A stretch of 64,000 nt of DNA from Kappaphycus alvarezii. Its lineage: Eukaryota; Rhodophyta; Florideophyceae; Gigartinales; Solieriaceae. Position 1 is the first letter of the stretch. Every line of letters begins with the position of its first letter. Positions 21,040 through 32,399 of this stretch are shown here, one piece after another. The position numbers and the translations under genes were made by a program. The notes below the pieces were generated by a model that had not been told where the DNA came from, searched no databases, and saw nothing but the letters and a program-made list of their open reading frames with translations. The stretch spans positions 434,001 to 498,000 of the forward strand of contig NADL03000765.1 in assembly GCA_002205965.3 (NCBI GenBank), in the 5' to 3' direction.

Positions 21040-23186
21040 ACCGTGCATGGATTGGTTTCACATCTCCGCCAAATGCACAAACCACGCAAGACCTCCACCA
21101 GTAACCACCCCAGGCGCACGCAAGTTCCAAGCCTGCAGGCCCGCTTATCTACTTATGGATACTGGTACTGTTATGCGCACATACGATACATGAGCTCAAC
21201 GGTTTGGCGTAAGCTTCAAAATGGCTTTCATTCCTACGCATATCGGCCATGCCCAGAGTGCGGCGACAGGTTCTCAACCCCTCCTCGGTACACTCCGCTC
21301 TTACCCACGCAGCTTTGCTTCACTCCTCGAGCACCATCTGCATCTCGTGTACCGAACGAGGTTACACCCCCTGAGGCGGCTTCAGCCTCAACCAATCCAC
21401 TCGAACCACAGCCCATCCTGGATGCCAATCCTCCGCCTTTACCCACCACCACTCCCTCCTTGAACGGCCCGAGGAGAGAGCCGCTTCCCCCCTCGCACAC
21501 AATCTGCACTACTCACGTCCCGCTAGCGCAACACATACCGCGACGTGAACGTCAGCGAATTTCAAGGGAGCTAACTCTTGTCCTTGGAGAATGCGCGGAC
21601 GCACCACATGGTTCTCCTCAATATGTGGAGGCATTCACCAAGTTGTTCCTATTCCCGTCCGCGATTTCTGTCAATCTCAGGTCTCCACCCTCTCAACCCT
21701 CGTTCAGGGCAAAGCATCAAATTCCCGCATTTTGCTGAACGCATTCAACTGTGGCGTGATGGACAGTACGGAACTTTGATGCCAAGGGCAAACGCCTTGG
21801 CAACGTCGCGCACGTTGCATAAGGCAACGGAAGAGGAACAAGCGGGGATCAACAAACGGCGCGCCCTGAGGCTTGCAAAGGAGGGCGCTTACAGCAAGGC
21901 AGCGCGTGCGCTGGGATCTTCGGGGATGGCATGCCCCTCTGCAGAGGTGGTTTCCATTCTTCGGCAGAAACACCCACAGCGCTCTCTGACCATGGAGTCG
22001 TACCAGCCCGCTTCCCTTGACTCGTTGCCGGCTTGCTCCCACTTCACTCCAGAACTTGTTCTCCGATGCGTTTGGAGCTTTCCAAGGGGTAGCGCCGCAG
22101 GGGGATCCGGACTCCGCCCAAACCACCTCGTTGAGCTTTTACAGGTCCCACCAGGTGTCAATGGTGGACGAAGCTTGCTAGGTGCTCTAACTAGTGTGGT
22201 AAACTTGCTAGCCAACGGGAAGGCCCCTGTGGCTTTATCGGTATGGGTCCCGGATGCGCCGCTTACGGCACTCCTAAAACCTGACGGAGGAATTAGACCG
22301 ATCGCCGTGGGCGAGACCTTCCGTCGCTTGGTGGGAAGATGTTTGCTGACTCGCATTTCCGAGAGAGCTTCCGAATACTTCCAGCCATTGCAATTGGGAG
22401 TAGCAACGCCAGGAGAATCTGAGGCAGTTATCCACGCTTTACGGTGACTTTATGAGGACCATGGCGAATCGGCAGATTATGCACTGTTAACCATTGACCT
22501 TCAAAACGCATTCAACCTGGTCAGCCAAAGTGCGTTTTTGAAGGAGGTCGAGCAGAGGTTCTCGGAGCTCTTACCTTGGGTCAATTACACGTACGCGGTA
22601 AACCCGGGTCATCTGTGGTATGTGAATGATATGCTCCGGAGCGTGGTAAGCGTGCAGCAAGGGGATCCTCTGTGTCCACTTTTATTCTCCCTTGTGCTGC
22701 AAAGGGGGGAACGTTTGAGTTTTTTACTCTTGGAAGATATATCCGATCTATCCCATGTTTTTCCAGACAACTACAATCGACTCAAAAACTGTATACCGAC
22801 TCAGTAATGGGAAGGAAAAAAGTGATGCGGGAACTGGTAACCCGCCTGGAAAACGTGGGCAACACCACAGGCAGGCCTTCTACTCTTTCACCTGTGGTAC
22901 TTGGATGATGGGTATATAATTGGCACCCACGAAGCAAATCGAACGGCACTGTAGTTCCTCTCTTCCGCGGAGGTGCAGGCTTTGGGTTTGCTTCTCCGTC
23001 TGTTCTGCAGTCCTTCCCAGCCGACCTTCACCAGGACTACAGTGAAGGGGTGCTCCGCACCCCAATCGGATCGGACCAATTCGTGGAGCGCAAGTTTTCA
23101 AAGCATGTTGCTTCGCTGAAGCCTCTCTTCAGCGCTTTGTTTACCCTGGACGATACTCAGGCAGCTCTCCATGTACTACGGACCTG
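21040..23186 (+). pseudogene. non-LTR retrotransposon N1, copy c: N-terminus and reverse transcriptase
   Basis: The most complete 5' part of N1. A C2H2-like finger opens it (CPECGDRFST, then after a shift ALTHAALLH). A Pro-rich stretch follows, then the RT domain: TALLKPDGGIRPIAVGETFR near 22270, TIDLQNAFNLVSQSAF near 22495, VSVQQGDPLCPLLFSLVL near 22650 and WYLDDGYIIG at 22895-22925. About 190 bp of unexplained sequence separate the last two motifs. A TGA at 22445 and several shifts break the frame. It continues to PIGSDQFVERKFSKHV and AALHVLRTC, where another N1 copy is inserted at 23187; the protein resumes at 25553 (FGVCSINYLLRVLPP). The single-RT, C-terminal restriction-like endonuclease plan is that of early-branching non-LTR elements (R2/NeSL/Utopia-type). 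Confidence 0.75.
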
Positions 23187-24192
23187 TGTGAATGGGGGGT
23201 TATTTACTGTGGTAGATATGTGGGTTGGTATCCAGTAAATTTGTACCGGAGCGTAGATATCGTATCATTGTCAAGCCAATTGCGAAACCGTACGATGTGT
23301 CGAAAGCTGTGGATGGCACTCCAATCTACCAGAAGGTGGAAGGCGGGACAGCCAGCAAACAAGCGGCATTGGAGGTTACTGTAAAAGCGGAGTGCCGCTG
23401 TAAAAGAATGGCTCTAACCTTCGAAACCCGTTCCATTGCGCGGGTGGCAGCGGTTCTCGCGAGTTACTTGGCGACGGAGAACGCCGACAGATGCCAACCT
23501 CCAAGCGTTGAGATGGGAACAGGAACCAGCCTGTTTCTCCCAGGCAGCTCAGCAAGGAACCCTTGGTATCTCCGCTGCTTCTCTGTGTGAGCTGCGTTGA
23601 GAATTGTGAGTGGGTTGAAAGCCCTGGCTCTTGCGTGGGTGGGAGCGAGCGGGTTGACAAAGGTTACGTCGAAATAATCCGTGCCACCGCCGGCTCCCAT
23701 CTCCCTGATATCCGTCCTCGTCCTGTTTTCGTAGTGTAGACGAGGTTCGATGAATGGACTGATAGGGGTAAATCGTCGGGAGAAGAGATACTTAGAACCA
23801 ACTACCCCAAGGCGGAGATGTTGCAAGCGACAAAGCGCTACCGTGGTATAGTTGAACGAATAAAAAGTAGTGTATATGGGAGAAAGTTGAGAGGGCTACA
23901 AGGAAGTATAAAAGGGGCAGGGTCTACCACCGACGCTCTGCGACCAGCTTAGGAAAAAGTTTTCTTGGGTCTGAAGTTGACTCTCAACTTCCTACTACTC
24001 GGAGCTTGACCTGAAGTTGTCTGCCAACTTGCTTGGCCTCTCAGGGAGGAAGCACTTTACTCAGCTTATATAGACTTTTCGGCTAATCCTAAAGTCTCAA
24101 TCAAACATACTAAATACCATAAAACGCATAAAAGGGCATCTTGTGGATGTGATTGGCCAGAGGGAAGATATTAGCAAAGAAAATATCTGTAT

Positions 24193-24699
24193 CTACTCCT
24201 CACAATCGTCATTCTCAAGATAAGAACCAGATAACTCTTCCAAAATATCCATACTCTCAATAAAATCCCTACAAATTCTCTCGAACGGCTCAGAATGATA
24301 AATGGATTCATCAGACATATCAAGATCCTCCAACCCTTCCTCGCGACCCTCAGCCTTCGCTCTAACCCCATCCGAAGAATCCGAGATGACGATCACGCCC
24401 TCACTCTCCCCTCCACCCCCCACAGCAACTTCCCCACGATTATACACCACCGGTTCCCACGGAGCTACAGGGTCTTCATCATCCTCGGATCCCTCCACGT
24501 CCGACTCAGTCCCTTCTGACTCCTCCTCCTCCGCCTCCTCCAAGAAGTGCCGACGAACCCACTCCCGAAAACGCTCACGGTCCATCCTCCTGAAGTAGTC
24601 GTCTTAGTCTGTTGGCCATTAATTCATTAGAGCTAGGCCATTGATGGGGCGAGAGGGGCGGTTTTTGGTGATGGGGGCGGAGGGGCGAAGGTTGTTCAT
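24193..24699 (-). pseudogene. acidic LTR-encoded protein with SIM-like motif, two stops near N-terminus
   Basis: The ATG at 24699 starts MNNLRPSAPITKNRPSRPIN. Two TAA codons follow in the same frame around residues 26-31. From 24585 to 24193 the frame is open for 130 codons: MDRERFREWVRRHFLEEAEE, a Glu/Asp/Ser tract and APWEPVVYN. Then comes SEGVIVISDSSDG, a hydrophobic V-I-V-I core followed by Ser/Asp as in SUMO-interaction motifs (about residues 62-73 of the open part). The C-terminus reads LDMSDESIYHSEPFERICRD and ESMDILEELSGS. No localisation signal is recognised. The function is not known; the resemblance to SIMs and acidic activation domains is by pattern only. Confidence 0.6.
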
Positions 24700-25066
24700 T
24701 TTGATAGACGTTGGGGAATGGGAGGCAATGTAGGGTGTTTTGGGTGTATCGGGGGGAGGGGTGATAAGTAAAATGATCGGGGACATTTGGAACTTGGAAT
24801 AAAGGGGTTTAAATAGACTCCCGGGCAGGTTCTATAGATTATAAATAGGTAAAATAAATCTGCAAGGGATTTTGCAGTAGTGCATTTGCGCCCTTCTTCT
24901 CAAAAAAGGCGAATTTAGAGGAGGAGGTAAGCTAAAAGGGAAAAGGAACTTGATTCGGGGTCGATTCAGAGGGTTAAATAAAGTATAAAAATATCTAGAT
25001 AAAATGGAAGTAAATTTGGAAATGACGGTGGGAGAAGTTAGGGGCGGGATCGTTGTAGGTTGCTGG

Positions 25067-25158
25067 ATTACACGAAGGGAGGACCACTTCCTGTATTACG
25101 TGAAGGGAGGACTATTTCCTGTATTACATGAAGGGAGGACCATTTTTTTTGTATTACA
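25067..25158 (-). repeat. minisatellite at the LTR H 5' end
   Basis: About 28-bp units (taatacaggaaatggtcctc plus ccttcacg) repeated three to four times, beginning at the terminal TG of the LTR. The same array opens LTR copies N and P. Confidence 0.7.
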
Positions 25159-25552
25159 TGGACGTCGGGCGGCTCTTGCAAGTTCGTTCCCCAGTAAAGT
25201 CACCTGGTTGTTATGGCGAGTATTCCGCTCGTAGCCAAAGCGACAATGTAGCAAGTGGTCCCCGTAGATATCCAGCATTTCATGGCATCCTGCTTTGGGG
25301 CAAGGGGTACCTGGGGAGAATAAGGGGGTTTGGCAAAAGTACTGGAACCACACGGAAAAGGCTTTGCTCTTGATGTGCGTCCTCAATCCAGGGCAAGGTG
25401 CACAGTAGACCCAGCGTTTGGCACCGGGGAGGGACATGCTAGCATGGAAGGCGCGGGTGCCGATGTTTCCGAGCGGCAAGGCCTCTTGCGCAGCTAAATG
25501 AATTGCATCTGTTAGCTTTTTCTGCGATGGTGGGTTGGATGAGCAGAAATTG

Positions 25553-26870
25553 CGGACCTGCTTCGGCGTATGTAGCATTAACTACCTCCTACGTGTACTC
25601 CCCCCTCATTCCACTGCCAGCGGGGCTGCGGAATTCGATTCCGCTGTTGAAGCTACAGTGCGGGGTTTGATGGGCGGGGTTTTTGACAGCAATGCTTTTC
25701 GGGAATTGAAACTCCCTGTGGCGCCCTTCGGCCACCTCAAGCCAACTTTTGGCATTGTGCTTCGCTCTGCGAAGCTCACTGCGGCGGCTGCGTTCCTTTC
25801 CTCCGTGTCCCTCACGCGTGCCCTCTGCTATACCCTTCTGGCTGTGCTACCGAACACTGCTCTTCATTCATACAGTTCCGCAATTCGGGCGCACCATGAC
25901 TGCAGGACACAAGAAGTCCCCGAGAAGGTGGTCCATTTCACGGCTATCGACTCAGTGCAGAGGTTTGGGCAGGAGCAACTCGTCCGCCCAGTTGAGGAAA
26001 AGGCTTTTGATGCCATGCCGAAGGAAGGTGAGAGGACTGTTGCATTCCGAGCCTCGTTGTCAGTGGAGGGTTGCAAGGACTGCCTGTCATGCCAACCGGC
26101 TCCGGAGTTGGGAATCTACATCCCGGACCGCAATTACAAGAAATGCTTGCAGTTCTATTGCAGGGTGCCACTGTTTCCTCCAGCTTCAAAATGCCACAAA
26201 GGGGGATGAACGATCCTCATGGATCAGTATGGTGACCACGCGCTGTGCTGTGCCTATGGATCTACAGGCGGGTGGCGGCATGACTCACAGACACGTTTGC
26301 TTGCTGCAGATCTCTCCAACGCTGCCCGACACCTTGCATTCGAGCCGCCACAACCCGGCCATGCAACTCGCCTGGGGATCAAGGCGCTAGGATAGAACGG
26401 GGGCACGGACTATTATGACGTAACCGTTATCCATCCCCTGACCCCAGCCCGCCTTCCCTCCCTGGCGCGATGCCCGCTTAACCATGCTCGCCTGGGCAAG
26501 GACACTCGCTTTGCCGAGTTATACGTTCCAAGGATCCTGGGCATCGCTTCATTGACCTTCCACTCTCCACGTTGGGGGGCTAGCACCCTACCGCTCGGGA
26601 CTTCGACAACCCGTTTGCGACTGGCATTGCCGCACGGGCAGCCATTCTGATTGCTGATGCGCAGCGCACATTGTTCGCTCGTCACGCGGTAAGACTGGTC
26701 CAGATTAACGCCAGTTGTCTGCTGGAAGGGGTTTTGAGAGAGTCTTTATACCGTAACGTGCAAGTTAGTGTGTTGCTGGGAACTTCTGTTCTCATGGTAT
26801 CTCCATCCTTACGAAAGTTAGGCCTCTTCCCTATTATGCCTAGTTTCACCCTGTTCCCCCCAATCTGACA
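25553..26870 (+). pseudogene. non-LTR N1 copy e: continuation of copy c to the C-terminus
   Basis: It resumes the protein of copy c with LRTCFGVCSINYLLRVLPP. ATVRGLMGGVFDSNAFREL and FQFYCRVPLFPP-like zinc-region sequence follow. The endonuclease reads GGTDYYDVTVIHPLTPARLP near 26400, with a stop just before it, and the end is FARHAVRLVQINASCLLEG near 26675-26730. The zinc region is partly lost (KCHKGG then a stop near 26208). Several frameshifts occur. Together with 21040-23186 it is the nearest thing to a full N1 copy in the window. Confidence 0.7.
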
Positions 26871-27141
26871 GTCTTCCATTTCACTATAAACCCCTTTTGA
26901 TACCAACCGATTAAAGTATACCCAATTTACTCCATGTAAGCTACACACCAGGTGGAAAGCCACACAACAACTGGCTGTATTTTGACGTGACAGCAAGAGG
27001 AAAATTGGGGTGTTTAAATGATTGAAAAATATGTTAGACTATGTTCCAAATCTCATCAAATGACAGCAAGAGCAGCGTCCTCTTGCATGATTTAAGTATA
27101 ATATTGGGAAACATTGTTTACTCAGTACTCATATAAGGGGC

Positions 27142-28470
27142 TGATAGGGATAACTAGTCGAGAGAGGAGATACTTAGAACAAACTACCCCAAGAATGAGG
27201 TGTTGCAAGCGACAAAAGTGCCACCGTAGTACAGTTTAACGAACAAAAATGAGTGGATAAGGAAGACAGTTGCGAGGGCTAGAAGCAAGAATAAAAGGGG
27301 CAGGGTCTACCACTGATTCTATGGGACCAGCAAAGGAAACTTGCTTCTTGAGTCTGAAGTTGACTCTCAACTTCCTACTACTTGGGAGTTGACTTGACGT
27401 TGTCTACCAACTTGCTTAAACTCTCCATGAAAAAGCAGTTTAATCACCTTATATAGATTTTTTGGCTAACCCTAAAGTCCCAAATAAACATACTAAGAAC
27501 CATATAATGCATCAAATGGAATCGAGTGAACGAGAAAATCTAACAGCACATTCCATCAGGATAAATATCTAGATTCCTTCCTAAATATCTTAGTCGTCTA
27601 GATGAGAGCCAAACAGTTCCCCCAAAATATTCATTCCACCCAGGCAGTCCATACAAATATCCGCGAACGGCTTAGAATTCCCCATTGTCTCCTTCGGAAT
27701 ATCTAGATCAATGAAGATTCCTCCATCCGGTTGCAAAGTCGGGATCCCGAGGTCCATATTTTCCAGACCCTTCCCCACTATTCCAGCACTTTGCATGTCT
27801 ACCTCCTACTCATCTTCCTCATCCTCCTCTTCACCTTTCTCTTCATCTTCGTCAGAAGAGTCAGAGATCACGATTACCCCCTAAATATCCCCTTAGTTCT
27901 CCATGGGAGGTACCCCACCGTTGGACACCAGTGGCTCCCACGGTTCCATCCAGCCCTCCTCCTCTTCTTCCTCCTCTTCCTCCTCTTCCTCCTCTTCCTC
28001 CTCTTCCTCCTCCTATTCCTCCTCCTCTACCTCTGCCTCTTTTGTCTGCTCGAAGCCGTTACGCCCGACCCACTCCCATACGCGTTCTTGGTCCATTTTT
28101 CTTAAGAAATCATCATATTCTGTTGGAGTATTTGCCATCAGGGCCAGGGAGTTGTGGGAACCCCGGCCTCGGGATGATTTGGCGATGGTAAGGGGCGGGC
28201 GGAGGTTGGACATGTTGAGGGCCAAAAAATGGATGGGCCGATGGGGTAGTTGATGGCAGGAGGGTTGCCTATACGACGTCGAGCTAGACCTTTAAATACT
28301 GCGATGTCAACAGATATGTTGGAAAGTTACAATATTCGACTAATCTCATCTGTGTTGTCTTTTTTTCGTATTTGCGCCGAAATAGTATTTGAAGTCCGAT
28401 TTTGCGGCATTTGCTAATAATATAGGCAAAAATTATACAAAACAAATATAGATTCCCAACAAGGGTGAAA
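27142..28470 (-). mobile_element. LTR-like element copy I
   Basis: On the minus strand it ends ...ttatccctatca at 27142, next to gcccc. The tail carries the conserved blocks and tatataag near 27450. The acidic ORF remnant is at 27590-28213. The 5' part extends at least to about 28300 (atttaaaggtctagc TATA-like, gacgtcg) and probably to about 28470; no matching target duplication was found, so that end is uncertain. Confidence 0.6.
27590..28213 (-). pseudogene. acidic LTR-encoded protein with strong SIM-like motif, frameshifted
   Basis: The ATG at 28213 starts MSNLRPPLTIAKSSRGRGSH, then the DDFLRKMDQERVWEWVGR block. A long Glu-rich tract follows, encoded by a (cctcctctt)n-like run at about 27955-28035 on the plus strand. 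In one frame near 27875 it reads GVIVISDSSDEDEEKGEE, the best SIM-like motif in the window, immediately followed by acidic residues. The C-terminus is in another frame (27590-27796): MQSAGIVGKGLENMD, then LDIPKETMGNSKPFADIC and LGGMNILGELFGS. Length variation in the Glu run probably caused the shift. Confidence 0.6.
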
Positions 28471-28499
28471 TATTTGGAGATTTGAAGGATAGGAGATAG

Positions 28500-30840
28500 T
28501 TTAAATCAAGATGCCTGCTAACTAGCTATTGATAAATTCCTTTGTATGAAAGGGCAATGATGAAAGTCCTTTTACCGGGAAAATTATTTCCTTCAGATTC
28601 TAGGCACTGATGTTCGTCAACATGAATGAAACTACACCAGAACATGTGAAAAAAACTAAGAATATGCCTGTAAAATTACTTCTATTTGTGATGGTGTACT
28701 GTGATGATGTTTTGATATTCTTGTATTCTTCGGATGGACATATGTCAGATATGTCCATCCAAAAGGTACAAAATCTCAAGACATTACTGGGGAAATTTTT
28801 TTGCTATGTTCGAAGTAGAAGTGAGAAAATGCGTATTTGTCTAACAGTCTGTCAAGCTGCTGGGTCAGATCTTAGAAAGAGGCGGAACTAAAATAGATCT
28901 TCGAAACAAGAGAAAATAGAGCAGATTCCTAAACCTACTACCAAGACAAAATTTCGCAACTTTCTTGATCAAGTTTCATATCACCAAAAGCTTATTAATG
29001 ATTTTGCAATGAAAACTGCCCTACTTTTTGCCTTAACTACCAAAATGGGGAGTTTTTTTCAAAAGAAGAAATGAGAAAAGCTATCAATGATCTCAAAAGG
29101 AAGCTATGCTCAACTATATTAATCTTGTATCCAAATTTAAAACTACCATTTACAGTGTGTCCGAAACGATTGAGAATAACCGACCATAATCCGCTAATTT
29201 CGCAATTCATTCTTTGAACAATACAGGAAAACAATCTATCCGTAAAAATAAAGATTAGGATTTATTGTCCCAGGTAAAAAGTTTGGCGTTTTTCTGTAAT
29301 CACTCAAAAAAAGTTTACATTTTACAAACAGGCAATTAAAAAAATACTCCAAGATGATAGACTAGGTGGCTCGCCATTTTAAGAAACGTTTAGGATTGAA
29401 ATTTCATACAGAACGGGATGCAGTAATTTCCCACGTGCTCAATTGTATCGTTGGGAAAATCGTTAAATATGAGTATGTCCTTTGCCATGGGAGAATTTGG
29501 AGCTATCTAAATACGAAAATTTCTTTAAAACTTGTTTGATACTTATTTAAAAAAATTACGCGATTCTTTGAGGAACTGGGAATAAATAGTGTCGAGAAAA
29601 AGCAAAGAAAATGGGTGTTTAGGAACATAATGGCCTTGGGTATGTGTCCAATGTTGATCTTTTGACAGCTTGAAGGAGTTCTTAAGGAGCAGCCACATAA
29701 AATAAGAACGTAAAGATCTGGAGGACACATATTCATGAAATATATATTTATTGTATCTAAACATCATCTCAAAGCATTATGTAAAGTTTGCAGAAGCTCA
29801 AAATGTAAAATAATGTCTACAAATTTGTGCGAAAAGCCGTGATATTAGGCAAATGCCCACTAAGCTCTGCACATACTAGACTAGAATAAACTTTACGATT
29901 TAAGGCTTTTTTATATGTAATGTATTCCGCTTGTCAATTGAAACAAAATTGTTCCGGAAACAAAACAAATATTTTCTCATTTTATTTTAGCAACTTACTA
30001 GCTGGTCAATTTAGGTCTAATTTAAAAACTTTTCCGCAAAAGAGATCCCTAATTTCTTAAAACTGAAATAATTGAGCTATTTTATCTCCCGAAAAGGATT
30101 ATTGGAGACTTTTTTCGATGTAATGACACTTCTGTAATTTTTGAGGGAGAAAATATTCAATTCAAAGTTTTTGTCATCCGTAATATTTTTATGAGAGATA
30201 TGAAAGAACGGTAGGATATTTAATTCGGGGGTTAGAGCAGTGAAGCAGTGATGGTGAACGGAGGGGGCTTTGTGATGGCCATAAATCGCCGTTAAGAGGC
30301 TCAGGATGTCCCTTGAGAAAACTCTCTGTTGTTTCAGGTACGCTGACAAACAGGAGTAAACGTCCACGGAGAGAAAGCGGTACATTTCTGCTTATACCAG
30401 TCTCCAATAATGATGCAAAAAATGCGTTCGACTGGAATGTACCATATGTTTGGCTGGGTACTACCCCTGAGGCCAAAAGAGATGCGCAAATCATTTCTTA
30501 CTTCACCATAAGAAATGTTTATGTTTTTGAACGCTACATGGGCCGCAAACGTCATAAAACTATTTATTTTTGTAGATAGGTTTTTTCTGTTATCATGAAA
30601 ATCCATTTGTATGAAATTTTCGGGATGAGTATGTGTGTCAAATACATTTTTCGCACTTAGAAGATTCGCAAAAGCTACGAAATTAGAGTTTTGAAACTTC
30701 GTGATGATGTTACTAGACCTATTTTGGTGCCTTGGGTACGAAAAGGGGTACCAGTCACCCTTTCTTATTTTTCGGAAACTCATATTGCTAATTAACTGAT
30801 TCCTTATCATGTTGCTATCCCCGCAAGCTCCTGTGTCGTG
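28500..30840 (+). pseudogene. decayed gypsy element related to G1 (RT, integrase zinc region, C-terminal extension)
   Basis: Three separated remains lie in the right order. First is an RT piece with VMVYCDDVLIF (YxDD, near 28690-28720) and GGTKIDLRNKRKIEQIPKPT, then KFRNFLDQVSYHQKLINDF near 28880-29010. Second is a Cys pair, LKALCKVCRSSKCK, near 29770-29815, at the place of the integrase HHCC. Third, 30313-30840 matches the second extension domain of the ORF at 3-1391: RDAQIISYFTIRNVYVFERY (counterpart NDAQVISYFMISICLCFRAL), then VPVTLSYFSETHIAN and LIPYHVAIP (counterparts PVMRTYFLEHHIGN and LYPYPFERP). Stops and shifts are frequent, so this is an old copy. It shows that the extension belongs to a family rather than to a single fusion. 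Confidence 0.6.
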
Positions 30841-32399
30841 GTATCTTGCGCTCTCAAAGAATCAAAATATCATGCCCCTCCAGAATAGAGATCACCAGCA
30901 TCATCTCCGCTTACAACCCTGAAATAAATGGAAACTGCGTAGTTAAAATTATGGACTTTACACAGATATTTTACATGACAAGTGTCGCGCCCTTCTGCTA
31001 CTCTATTAAATTATTCCACACGGAGCGAACTGAAATATTTTTTGGGAATGCATAGAAATATCAGTGCGATTTATTGATGCATGTCGACTTTTTCCGCCAG
31101 AACGTTGAGTGTCCTGAGAAATTTTATTCTTATATGGTCTGAAGGGCTATTTTAATTGTTTTTTTGCTACTTTCATGACTCCTGGCGGTGCTCTGGTGAC
31201 ATTAGGTCGCCTAATTGTTGACAATGAATATAAAAGTTTCTCCGTATCTAGACTAAATGCATTGGTCATGGAGAGGATTTTCTTTAGCGTTTCTATAAAT
31301 TTGTGAGATTATACTGCAATGAGTATTACAGATATATCAGAGGTATCTGAACTCCGTGGATATGGACAAGAAACATTTCTCCATTAACGACAGTAGTGGA
31401 AGCCATCGATCTGTTTAGAATTAATTTTAAATGGATGAACAATCAAGGTTTATTTACTGTAAAAATAAGCTTGCTTATACTTATACAACTTAAATAGCTC
31501 TAATATGACGCGCATTTTAGCATTTAGAATGTATACCATAATTCTACTATCTAAAGTAGAGCCAAATATTCCATTACATATTGAATTGAGTTGGTGTATG
31601 CTTACATGGCAATAGGTTAGAAGCAGGACTACGATGATATAGAAAATGGTATACAGTCCAGCCATAAGAGTGCTGGCATTGGACGGCGGTTCCGCTGAAT
31701 CGTGACTTTGAGTCAGCAGCTCTTCATCCGTTATATATGTATCCACTATTCTTACGGCCATTTTCCTCATGATTTGATGCGATTATGCAGCTGTATCAAA
31801 GATTTACAGTGTAATAATGACATCAGTTCATCTTGTGTACTGTACCCACGCACCAGTGTAAAACATAAGATCATATCTCTTTGTACCAAGCCAATGACAT
31901 GCACCCATCGTGGTTATCTCGCGTGGTTCTCGAAACATTTCGGGTCCACCAATCAGCAACCGCTTTATGCCTCCTTGACAATTGGACCAATGGGACTTTA
32001 CCATGATGTTTATTGCTGTCGGTTACTCTGATGGCTGCTACATGATCCTCCAGAACCTTGTAGTTTGATACCTCTGGGGTCGCTTTTTATAGAATACCTT
32101 TGAATTCATACAATTTGCTTACAATTTGTCTCTACTGGTGTTGAGTAATTTTTCTATGTAAACTATGATCAGAAGCTCCCGTCTGGCACCGGAAGCTTCA
32201 ACCATCAGTTCAACCATCGATTAACTCTTATGCGCCCAAACAAGCCACATAATATCGCTCAACAACATGTAAGAATCAGGGTTCAATACTTCGGGGATAG
32301 AGTTTGATGCAACAAGATTTATACATCTAGCAGAATCCGCAATTAGTGTTCGCTACGAAAGAGATATTTTCTGCGAATTTCTGTTTCCCTCACCTCAAG
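30841..32399. other. AT-rich stretch, no firm gene; one possible small membrane ORF
   Basis: A minus-strand frame at 31450-31770 (106 codons) has one hydrophobic segment (LYTIFYIIVVLLLTYCHV) that could span a membrane. It has no recognisable relative, and AT-rich DNA produces such segments by chance. Otherwise nothing is seen. Confidence 0.25.

Larger units (their letters stand above)
23760..25158 (-). mobile_element. LTR-like element copy H, complete, target duplication tggac
   Basis: Plus-strand tggac at 23755-23759 and 25159-25163 flanks 1399 bp. On the minus strand it begins tgtaatac and ends cccctatca. It sits cleanly inside N1 copy d, so the unoccupied site can be deduced: the interrupted codons run ARRP-FIEPR. 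It contains the 5' terminal minisatellite, an upstream TATA (gggtttaaatag on the plus strand, about 24810), the acidic ORF (24193-24699) and the downstream TATA tctatataagctgag near 24070. Confidence 0.82.
23187..25552 (-). mobile_element. non-LTR N1 copy d, 5'-truncated, inserted in copy c/e and itself split by LTR H
   Basis: On the minus strand it runs from CSSNPPSQKKLTDAIH through the zinc region (CPKAGCHEMLDIYGDHLLHC) to LARAARRP. LTR copy H (23760-25158) interrupts it there. It then resumes at FIEPRLHYENRTRTDIREMG, YFDVTFVNPLAPT, and PVPISTLGGWHLSAF. It ends with LLQRHSALLLQ and a 3' tail. An 8-bp repeat cggacctg flanks it (23179-23186 and 25553-25560), consistent with target-primed insertion. 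Decay is moderate. Confidence 0.7.

Noticed and set aside
27731..28105. Leu/Phe-rich or Ser-rich plus-strand frames
   Set aside because: They are shadows of the Glu-rich repeat in LTR copy I, which codes on the minus strand.
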